Source of the DNA: a virus
DNA: 46,837 bases
Virus record (IMG/VR): IMGVR_UViG_3300027833_000080
Coordinates: 1 to 46,837 of that record
Reading direction: 5' to 3' (one strand)
Shown here: positions 41,038 to 46,837 of the stretch, piece after piece
Numbering within the stretch: position 1 is the first letter of the stretch
How the letters are laid out: each line of letters starts with the position of its first letter
Translations under genes and position numbers: made by a program
Notes under the pieces: model-generated
The model's database searches: none
Told to the model about the DNA's origin: nothing
The model's input: the letters and a program-made list of their open reading frames with translations, nothing else

Positions 41038-41804
41038 TTCAACATGATAAGATAATCATAGGCAGGACACCATCCTGCCTTTTGTTTTCTTGGCGGACAC
41101 AGACTCCATGTATTTTAAAATCACACTTGGCCTATCACCCTTGCGACTCTCAATTTGAAGGCCTCGATTTTTCAGAGTTTAATGCCAAAACCATCACCGA
41201 GATGGTAACTAACCTGTCTTTCATTATGACTTTCACGGGCTTATTGTTGCACCCTTCAAACGTACAAAGTTTGAGGATAGATGACAAAATCAATCTCATC
41301 ACGAACAATAATAGAAAAATTGTCTACGATGCAGAACCAATTCAATTTGATGGAAAGCAGGATAAGCTATTCGATGTATACGATGAGTTTTATTGGCGAA
41401 GAGGAACTGCCCACAAGGTCCACTCCCTAGCATCGAGAGAGCGCTTCTGTAGAAGAATTGATTTCTATTCCTCCAACCGTCGCAACGTTCGCCCGGACAC
41501 GAAAGACCTCACCATAGTCTCTATTATGGACACAGAGCAACTTTTAAGTCCTGACTATGGCAATGGAGTCGTTCGCATCAAGGCGCTTAGGATGATGGCA
41601 AAAGCCGGCCTAAAAGGGCAATTGGGAATGATCAAGAATGGCAAAGAGTATTATAAGGGAATCAAAATGGACTTTCATAAGAGAGAAGCTATTCCGAGAT
41701 TTAAGCAAATGATGGGCTTTGAAGAGGCCTTCCAAATGGAACAACAAAGGGAGAAGCCATGGAAAACATTCGAGAAACTAAGGTTCAAACGAAGAATCTC
41801 GTAG
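41034..41804 (+). CDS. Unknown protein coupled to nucleotidyltransferase (256 aa)
   Basis: The start is GTG 41034 (GTGA overlap). The first residues IQHDKIIIGRTPSCLLFSW could be a beta-alpha-beta nucleotide-binding start, but the Gly pattern is not the standard one. HKVHSLASRERFCRRIDFYSS and TKDLTIVSIMDTEQLLSPDYG lie in the middle; the C-terminus is helical and basic. It overlaps the nucleotidyltransferase gene by 46 bases, an unusually long overlap that suggests the two are a functional pair. I do not recognise the family. Confidence 0.6.
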   Translation: MIQHDKIIIGRTPSCLLFSWRTQTPCILKSHLAYHPCDSQFEGLDFSEFNAKTITEMVTNLSFIMTFTGLLLHPSNVQSLRIDDKINLITNNNRKIVYDAEPIQFDGKQDKLFDVYDEFYWRRGTAHKVHSLASRERFCRRIDFYSSNRRNVRPDTKDLTIVSIMDTEQLLSPDYGNGVVRIKALRMMAKAGLKGQLGMIKNGKEYYKGIKMDFHKREAIPRFKQMMGFEEAFQMEQQREKPWKTFEKLRFKRRIS

Positions 41805-42658
41805 GTATTATTCCAATAGCCGGTCAAGAGACTCGAGACTTCAGTCAGCCATGGCCAGATTGTATGATGCCTATTGCTCCGAATTATAATTTAATTGAAG
41901 CAGCAGTGGTTGAGTGTGCATGGGCAGGTTGCAAGTCAATTTGGATTGTGGTGAATGATGATTTTGCACCAATCATTAGAAAGCGACTTGGAGACTATGC
42001 TGGAGATCCCGTCTGGGCTTATCGCTCCTTTGATCCAAATCCAAGTCATCACAAAAAGAGGATTCCAATCTTTTATACAGCGGTTCCAATGAAGCATCGA
42101 AACAAGAGAGACTCTACAGCATTCTCTGTTATTCATGGTTCTCTGACAGCATTTAAGCTAATGAGTAGTTTGTCCAACTGGACGAAACCTTCTCGCTATT
42201 ATGTGAGGTTTCCTCATAGTTATTTTCCACCATGGCAGATCCGAGAGCACCGAAAGCTTATTGGTGGAGACAAGAACTGTTATTTGACATTTCACGGAGA
42301 AGGGGTCAAAGAGGGTTCTCTTTGTTCTTTCACATTTGGAAAGGACGACTGGTTGGAATTCAGAAGAGTTATTAGATCTGGCACTGGCCTTAGACCCCCT
42401 GGGACAACTCATCTAGATGGTTTGAAGCTTCCAATCGAAGATCGATGGTCAGCACGATGGTTTAAGCCAAGTGAGGTGTTTGCCCCGCTAAATTATGATG
42501 ATGCACATGAGATAGAGATTGACGACTTCTTCAGCATTGAAAGTTGGAGTGAATATTGTACCTTCATCGGTCGGTCCGAATCATTACAAATAAAGAAGCC
42601 CGAGAGTTCCGTGCTTTTGCGCACTAGTTACAATAGAGTCGGAGGTGACGATGAATGA
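41759..42658 (+). CDS. Nucleotidyltransferase-like protein (299 aa)
   Basis: VGIIPIAGQETRDFSQPWPD and then MMPIAPNYNLIEAAVVECAWAG plus SIWIVVNDDF (about 15-67) match the start of sugar-phosphate nucleotidyltransferases (IIPAAGxGTR...KPMLPV...LIExxxExxxxAGxxxIxIVV), though the signature GxGTRxxP is altered to GQETRDFS. The C-terminal half (DGLKLPIEDRWSARWF) is unassigned. A role in activating a sugar or other group for modification of phage or host molecules is possible. AGGGAGAAGCC precedes ATG, supporting this start despite the overlap with the previous gene. Confidence 0.65.
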   Translation: MENIRETKVQTKNLVGIIPIAGQETRDFSQPWPDCMMPIAPNYNLIEAAVVECAWAGCKSIWIVVNDDFAPIIRKRLGDYAGDPVWAYRSFDPNPSHHKKRIPIFYTAVPMKHRNKRDSTAFSVIHGSLTAFKLMSSLSNWTKPSRYYVRFPHSYFPPWQIREHRKLIGGDKNCYLTFHGEGVKEGSLCSFTFGKDDWLEFRRVIRSGTGLRPPGTTHLDGLKLPIEDRWSARWFKPSEVFAPLNYDDAHEIEIDDFFSIESWSEYCTFIGRSESLQIKKPESSVLLRTSYNRVGGDDE

Positions 42659-43254
42659 GGGAACATCTTAAGTTTAAACAATTGCTAAATCAATTTAAAT
42701 CTTTAAAATTCGAAGAAGAATATGTGAAAGACTTTCTGATGGAAGCTAACGAAGATTTTGAAGAATCTTTTGATAATTATTTAAAAGAAAACGGGATCAC
42801 CATGGATGACCTCGAAGACCCTCAACAAGAGCTCGCCCCTGTGGTTGAAGATGACGGACAACTACATGAGTCAAGCACTGAATCTATAGAAATGAGGCAC
42901 TTCAAGAAAGCTCACAAAAAACTCGTCAGAATGTTGCATCCGGATCGACAACGGGAGTCTGACCCGAAGAGGGAAGAACGTGAAGAAGACTTTAAGAAAA
43001 TGACAACAGCTCTTAACGAATCTGTCTGGGCTGAATTCTTCGAGATCGCTGACAAATACGGCGTTGAACTCGACAGGGTTGAAGAGGCAAACAGGCTCCT
43101 GTTGGAAGACATAGGAAAAACGTCGGAAACTATCGAAGGAAAAAAGAGAACATTCTCGTGGTTTCTATCTCAATGCGCAGACAGTCAGGATTGCCGAGAC
43201 AATGTGATCGAGGTTTATTTGAAATCCAAATATGGTTGGATAAAAGAGCAGTAA
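42655..43254 (+). CDS. J-domain (DnaJ-like) protein (199 aa)
   Basis: Residues about 82-120 form a J-domain-like helix pair around the HPD tripeptide (95-97): HFKKAHKKLVRMLHPDRQRE, then EEREEDFKKMTTALNESVW, as in DnaJ KKAYRRLA.KYHPDKN..AEEKFKEI.EAYE. The domain is internal, preceded by 80 acidic residues and followed by about 80 helical residues with a Cys pair near the end, with no zinc-finger domain. J-proteins stimulate host Hsp70 (DnaK); lambda and other phages use this route. The start overlaps the previous stop (ATGA). Confidence 0.7.
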   Translation: MREHLKFKQLLNQFKSLKFEEEYVKDFLMEANEDFEESFDNYLKENGITMDDLEDPQQELAPVVEDDGQLHESSTESIEMRHFKKAHKKLVRMLHPDRQRESDPKREEREEDFKKMTTALNESVWAEFFEIADKYGVELDRVEEANRLLLEDIGKTSETIEGKKRTFSWFLSQCADSQDCRDNVIEVYLKSKYGWIKEQ

Positions 43255-43288
43255 CTTAAATTTGCAACATCTAAAAGGTCAATCATGA

Positions 43289-43296
43289 ACTATTTA
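43289..43296 (+). promoter_or_regulatory. Putative late promoter ACTATTTA inside replication region
   Basis: ACTATTTA 42 bases before the ATG at 43338. It drives the second pair of leader-carrying proteins plus a small membrane protein. Confidence 0.62.
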
Positions 43297-43337
43297 TAGC
43301 GAATGAAGCCCGATTATGCAAAAAAAGGAAACAAAAA

Positions 43338-43826
43338 ATGAAACTTACAAAACAAACATTAAGAAGAATTATCAAAGAAGAGCTCGAAGCAGTCATGAAC
43401 GAAGTAAGACTTGAGCCGGATCATTCTTATTTCGCATCAGATGATCAAATAACAAAGATTCGTAGCCTCCTTGACTCAGGTGACCCTGAGTTAATCAACA
43501 TGGCAAAAACACTTCTTGACACTCTCGAACCAAGCGGGGGCTTCCTTGATGACTACATGCAAAACCAAGAAGTTGGAGATGTGGAAAAGTTAGCAAACAA
43601 ACATGGCGTCGCCGGATCGATTCATGGCTCGGATTGGGATTCCCAGAAGGAAGCACTAGCGGACTGGGTTCGTGAAATAAACAAGTTTGCAGATAGAGAG
43701 CAGGGAAGAGGCCGCAGCCCAGCAGATGCCGACAAAGAGTTTGTTGGTAGGTATAATTCCGTTGTAGATACATATAAACCTAAAGGTTTGTCCGAATCAT
43801 CCAACCTTAAAGGTAAAAAGAAATGA
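43338..43826 (+). CDS. Putative packaged protein with capsid-targeting-like leader (162 aa)
   Basis: MKLTKQTLRRIIKEELEAVM shows the consensus leader, and IKE and MNE (20-23) are possible cleavage sites. The rest is a small, acidic, helical domain (ITKIRSLLDSGDPELINMAKTLLDTL) followed by a basic tail (KGLSESSNLKGKKK). No family is recognised. It is the first gene after a late promoter within the replication region, and overlaps the next gene by 4 bases. Confidence 0.62.
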   Translation: MKLTKQTLRRIIKEELEAVMNEVRLEPDHSYFASDDQITKIRSLLDSGDPELINMAKTLLDTLEPSGGFLDDYMQNQEVGDVEKLANKHGVAGSIHGSDWDSQKEALADWVREINKFADREQGRGRSPADADKEFVGRYNSVVDTYKPKGLSESSNLKGKKK

Positions 43827-44281
43827 ACATCACAAACGAGCAATTGCGAAACATCATAGCAGAAGAGCTTGCAGTTGTTCTAGCTGAAGAATCATCCGAC
43901 CTTAAAGAAAAAGAGATAACCGACCCGTGCATTTGGAAAGACCGACCATCGCACAGGCCACCAGGAATAAGCCAACCAAAGGCCCAAGAACTGTGTGATG
44001 CCCAACCGCAAGAAGGAGAACTAGAAGAGGCCAAGAAGAAGAAGAAGGCATGCAAACCATCCAAAGGTAAACGCTTCGCAAAGCGAGTCAATGGTAAGTG
44101 CCGCTCTTACGGACAGAAAGGAAAAGCAAAAGGCGGCGGTGACCGCATTAGACCCGGAACAAAGAAGGGTGATGCTTATTGTGCTCGATCTTTAAAGATT
44201 AAAAAGTGCAAGAACCCGCCATGTGCGAATGCTCTTTCACGAAAGAAGTGGAAATGTAAAGGCGCGAAGAGTCAGAAGTGA
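43823..44281 (+). CDS. Putative packaged basic Cys-rich protein with leader (152 aa)
   Basis: The leader is MNITNEQLRNIIAEELAVVL, ending in a LAE site. The second half is strongly basic with seven or more Cys and repeated KGK/RSYGQKGK motifs (KACKPSKGKRFAKRVNGKCR ... SLKIKKCKNPPC), suited to binding DNA or the inside of a DNA-filled head. The Cys may bind metal. The gene is paired with the 43338 gene and the small membrane protein on one late transcript. T4 internal proteins are likewise small, basic and cleaved. Confidence 0.65.
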   Translation: MNITNEQLRNIIAEELAVVLAEESSDLKEKEITDPCIWKDRPSHRPPGISQPKAQELCDAQPQEGELEEAKKKKKACKPSKGKRFAKRVNGKCRSYGQKGKAKGGGDRIRPGTKKGDAYCARSLKIKKCKNPPCANALSRKKWKCKGAKSQK

Positions 44282-44430
44282 TAGTCGATCTTTGGTTTAG
44301 AATGATATTCTGGAAGGCAATGTTCTTTGGGATAATGATTCCGTCCGTTGCTTTCAGCTGTTATTGGTATTTGCTCTACAGACAGCAACAAGCATTTATA
44401 AAAAAGTTAGAAGAAATGCTTGACAAGTGA
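44278..44430 (+). CDS. Small single-span membrane protein (50 aa)
   Basis: GTG 44278 overlaps the stop of the previous gene (GTGA). The product has a long hydrophobic span (LWFRMIFWKAMFFGIMIPSV then AFSCYWYLLY) and a charged helical tail RQQQAFIKKLEEMLDK. The -35 box of the next promoter lies inside its last codons. It may be an inner-membrane component for the injected or late proteins; function unknown. Confidence 0.55.
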   Translation: MIVDLWFRMIFWKAMFFGIMIPSVAFSCYWYLLYRQQQAFIKKLEEMLDK

Positions 44431-44448
44431 TCCTTAATAGGTTATATT
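44420..44448 (+). promoter_or_regulatory. Early-type promoter for nuclease-methyltransferase pair
   Basis: TTGACA (44420-44425), 17 bases, TATATT (44443-44448), with an imperfect dyad GGTTATATT/AATATACC over the -10 box. The leader to the ATG at 44473 is short and holds AAAGGAGG. Confidence 0.8.
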
Positions 44449-44472
44449 GTAATATACCCAAAAGGAGGATGT

Positions 44473-45327
44473 ATGACAATAAACAAGCTTATTCAGAAGA
44501 CAATAGAGAAGAACGAACACAAGTTTCCAAACCAACTAAGACAGCCTATAGCAGACTTTCTAAGGTACTCGCTCATAGGCTACTCTTACACACACGACCT
44601 CATGACCGAGTTGCATGCACTTATGACATTCTTGTCATCACCAATACCATCGCCCAAATTAGAAAAGAATTTCCGAACCGATAGTTTTTTTGCGGACAAC
44701 TTTTCATCTATTCAAAAGAATAAACTGTTTCCCTTCTTTTGTGCCAACATGTATGGTGTAAAGCAAAAAAACTATGGAGCAGGAGAAGCACTTTTAGCAA
44801 TGTTCTTTGATGATATTGAACAAGCAGGCAAAATTGGAGACTTCATTCTAGGAGGAAAGCATTTGGAGATAAAATCAGTTGTGCATGCAGCAAGCCTAAA
44901 GGCGCACAAGGATTCTAGTTTCCGGCCATCAAACAAGGCCTTTAAGAAAATTTATGGAGAAAAACAGAGGGGTTTAAGCCAATTTTGGAATGGTGAATTG
45001 TCACTTTTCAGCGAGTATTGCAATGCTGTCTATCCGCATTTGTCTCACGCTCTCATTTCAGAGGTTCACTCCTTACGTGATGATATCAAATGCAGACAAC
45101 ATTTGGGAACCATCATATTGAAAAAGTACAAACAAATAGATGTGTTCGACAACCTAATTGTTGTAAAACCATCAGAAGACAATGGTGATATTTCTTTTCT
45201 CAATATTGCTGACTTTTCAGCAGAAGAATTTATTAAAAAACATTTAACATTCACACCCGTACTGCATCGAGGCAAAGGCACTCAAGCATTGGGTGATGGA
45301 TACGTTGACATTAAACTAAAAAAATAG
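44473..45327 (+). CDS. Putative PD-(D/E)XK nuclease next to methyltransferase (284 aa)
   Basis: The core fits restriction-type PD-(D/E)XK nucleases: GAGEALLAMFF (E105), GDFILGGKHLEIKS with D123 and E132-x-K134, then a helix. This acidic-D-ExK order with the preceding GE helix is common in type II restriction enzymes. The rest is helical with Lys-rich stretches. It sits 8 bases upstream of a D12-class adenine methyltransferase, the standard layout of a restriction-modification pair, under its own promoter. Specificity cannot be read from the sequence. AAAGGAGGATGT precedes ATG. Confidence 0.62.
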   Translation: MTINKLIQKTIEKNEHKFPNQLRQPIADFLRYSLIGYSYTHDLMTELHALMTFLSSPIPSPKLEKNFRTDSFFADNFSSIQKNKLFPFFCANMYGVKQKNYGAGEALLAMFFDDIEQAGKIGDFILGGKHLEIKSVVHAASLKAHKDSSFRPSNKAFKKIYGEKQRGLSQFWNGELSLFSEYCNAVYPHLSHALISEVHSLRDDIKCRQHLGTIILKKYKQIDVFDNLIVVKPSEDNGDISFLNIADFSAEEFIKKHLTFTPVLHRGKGTQALGDGYVDIKLKK

Positions 45328-45335
45328 GAGAACAC

Positions 45336-46409
45336 ATGACAACAAAACAAACAAAAACAGAAACAAAGGGCGTACGATACCTAGGTTCAAAGAACAAGAT
45401 CATCCCAACCTTATTAAAGGTAATCGGTGACTTACCAGTAGACGATAAGACAATGATAGATGTATTTACAGGAACTACAAGGGTAGCACAGGCATTTAAG
45501 TCTCACGGTTGGGGTGTGACCACGTCTGACCTAGCATGGGCTTCTGAGGCCTACTCTTCAAACTTTATAGAGTTGTCTGACAACTCTCATCTTCAAAAGT
45601 ATATCGATGAAATGAATAAGTTAACAGGAGCCACTGGCTGGTTGACTGAGAACTATTGCGATGTAACAACCGAGTCCGGTGGTCTTGTGAGGGTTTGGAA
45701 ACCAAAAAATGGCAAAAAAGCCGATGTCATGCGTGATTATATCGAGACTTTAGATATATCACGAAAAGATAAGATGTGCCTTGTTACGTCCCTCATCTTT
45801 TCACTAGACAAGATAGACAACACAGTGGGCTTACAACAGGCGTATTTAAAACACTGGGCTTCGAAAAGAGTCGACACAGATTTAAAGGTATCACTGATAC
45901 CATCGGTCAAAGGTGTTGCAGGAAACCATATCACCGGCAACGCTTTGGAGATAAAGTATGATAAAGCATCGGTAGCATATTTAGATCCTCCATATACTCC
46001 TGCAGATTATTCAACATATTATCACATATGGGATAGCATTACAGCATGGGACAAGCCTAAGGTATCTCTAAAGACCAACCGAAGAGTCGATAGGGTCAAG
46101 TCTGGCGATGATCGTGACGAGAAGATGAAGTCTCCATGGTATTCAAAAAAGTCAGCACTTAAGGCAACCAAGCAACTCATTGATAGGCTGCCGGTTAAGT
46201 ACTGTGTTTTTTCTTATTCTGATGAGGGCATTATTAAGAAGGCGGACATGGAAGCGTTGTGCAACGAATATAAGTCAGTTGTATGGCATGAGAAGGAGCA
46301 CAACCGCCACGTAATGTCTCGCATTGGTGCCGGTGGTGATGAGGCCGAGAATGCCAAAAAGAAGAAGTTGTCTGAATGGATTATTGTCATTGAGAAAGAA
46401 CAAGAATAA
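45336..46409 (+). CDS. D12-class DNA N6-adenine methyltransferase (357 aa)
   Basis: KGVRYLGSKNKIIPTLL at the start is the SAM-pocket entry of the D12 class. IDVFTGTTRVAQAF (motif I, D42) and VAYLDPPYTP (motif IV, DPPY 217-220) complete the active site, and CVFSYSDEGII is typical of motif VI. It methylates adenine in DNA; with the neighbouring nuclease it would protect phage DNA from cutting, or alone from host restriction. AGGAGAACAC precedes ATG. A promoter for the UV endonuclease gene follows. Confidence 0.88.
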   Translation: MTTKQTKTETKGVRYLGSKNKIIPTLLKVIGDLPVDDKTMIDVFTGTTRVAQAFKSHGWGVTTSDLAWASEAYSSNFIELSDNSHLQKYIDEMNKLTGATGWLTENYCDVTTESGGLVRVWKPKNGKKADVMRDYIETLDISRKDKMCLVTSLIFSLDKIDNTVGLQQAYLKHWASKRVDTDLKVSLIPSVKGVAGNHITGNALEIKYDKASVAYLDPPYTPADYSTYYHIWDSITAWDKPKVSLKTNRRVDRVKSGDDRDEKMKSPWYSKKSALKATKQLIDRLPVKYCVFSYSDEGIIKKADMEALCNEYKSVVWHEKEHNRHVMSRIGAGGDEAENAKKKKLSEWIIVIEKEQE

Positions 46410-46430
46410 TAAAAAAGTTTCTCCATGCCC

Positions 46431-46459
46431 TTGACAAAATGTCTTGGGCGTGTTACATT
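46431..46459 (+). promoter_or_regulatory. Early-type promoter for UV endonuclease gene
   Basis: TTGACA (46431-46436), 17 bases, TACATT (46454-46459), with arms GTTACATTA/TAATATAAC around it. Confidence 0.8.
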
Positions 46460-46485
46460 ATTAATATAACAATCATGGAGGACAA

Positions 46486-46837
46486 ATGATTAACAACTAC
46501 AACCTAGGCTATGCCTGCATCAACAGCGAACTTTCATCACTGAAGGTGAAGGTATCAACCAACCGCACAATGCGGAAGAAGACATTCGAAGAGAAAGGTT
46601 TGGACTATGTATCCGAGATCATCCTGCAGAACGTCACAGACCTGCTAGCCATCCTTAGGTGGAATGCAAAGCACGACATTCACTTCTTCCGCATCTCTTC
46701 AGAAATTTTCCCATGGGCTTCAGAGTATGAGATGGAAGACCTTAAAGACTTCGACGCTATCGAAGAAGCCCTCTATGAAGCCGGCCTGTTTGCTAACGAG
46801 AACGACATTCGTCTCACATGCCATCCCGGCCCCTTCA
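46486..46837 (+). CDS. uvsE: UV damage endonuclease UvsE/UvdE, N-terminal part (cut by window end)
   Basis: ATG 46486 follows ATGGAGGACAA. The 117 visible residues start INNYNLGYACINSELS, then a helix with LQNVTDLLAILRWNAKHDIH, FFRISSEIFPWAS and RLTCHPGPF. This is the first half of the TIM-barrel UvdE family (cf. RFGFVS, NLRNTMRTLHYI, LYRFSSSIVPLA, RTSFHPNQF). The enzyme nicks DNA 5' of UV photoproducts and some other lesions. The gene continues past the window. Confidence 0.88.
   Translation, partial: MINNYNLGYACINSELSSLKVKVSTNRTMRKKTFEEKGLDYVSEIILQNVTDLLAILRWNAKHDIHFFRISSEIFPWASEYEMEDLKDFDAIEEALYEAGLFANENDIRLTCHPGPF

Noticed and set aside
1-46837. Integrase, attachment site, transposase or homing endonuclease
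   Set aside because: No protein with tyrosine or serine recombinase, DDE, HNH or GIY-YIG motifs was recognised in the translated frames; the phage appears strictly lytic as far as this window shows.

Overview
This window is one contiguous piece of a tailed-phage genome of the T4-like myovirus type, probably from a marine or aquatic Gram-negative host. All supported genes lie on the + strand, are tightly packed and often overlap by 4 bases (ATGA, or GTGA at 22260, 39398, 41034 and 44278). The T4 identity rests on the series major capsid protein (gp23), neck proteins (gp13/14/15-like), tail sheath (gp18), tube (gp19), baseplate and tape-measure genes, followed by gp32, UvsX, gp41-type helicase and RNase H-type exonuclease. 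The host is unknown. Class II (B12-dependent) ribonucleotide reductase, ThyX and ClpP are common in marine phages. Two small acidic lipoproteins look like those of marine delta-proteobacterial or myxobacterial groups, but that is only a hint.

Layout. 1-6236: end of the capsid gene, a 1523-residue Gly-linker, Ig-like and LamG-like surface or fiber protein, a small decoration-like protein and a coiled-coil basic-tailed protein. 6335-14470: neck, sheath, two tube paralogs and a gp26-like assembly protein with a candidate +1 frameshift. 14527-23429: tape measure, baseplate cap, LysM protein, a 1489-residue hub protein and one unknown. 23504-28893: a compact family A DNA polymerase, several very small genes, an FtsZ/tubulin-like protein, a 620-base mostly non-coding stretch with tandem hairpins and a tRNA-like element, and gp32. 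28978-31127: ClpP, two lipoproteins, UvsX. 31217-44430: putative packaged proteins with a shared N-terminal leader, an alanyl-tRNA-synthetase-like catalytic domain, exonuclease, helicase, RNR, histone H1-like protein, GroES-like protein, ThyX, a nucleotidyltransferase pair and a J-domain protein. 44473-46837: a putative PD-(D/E)XK nuclease beside a D12-class adenine methyltransferase, then the start of a UV-damage endonuclease.

Regulation can be read from the sequence. Nine sites have TTGACA, exactly 17 bases, then a TATATT-like -10 box, and precede early or replication genes; several have a palindrome over the -10 box. Eight sites have ACTATTTA 20-42 bases before a structural or packaged-protein gene and look like this phage's late promoter. 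Strong hairpin-plus-T terminators often sit just before the late sites. The two late sites inside the replication region drive exactly the operons whose proteins carry the leader MKLTx3L[KR]xxIxE, so these products are probably packaged in the head like the T4 internal proteins.

Most notable items: the AlaRS-like catalytic domain, the nuclease/methyltransferase pair, the capsid-targeting-like leader family with its late promoters, the candidate CCC-TAA frameshift, the FtsZ-like protein, and the perfect 19-bp inverted repeat in the GroES-like gene promoter.
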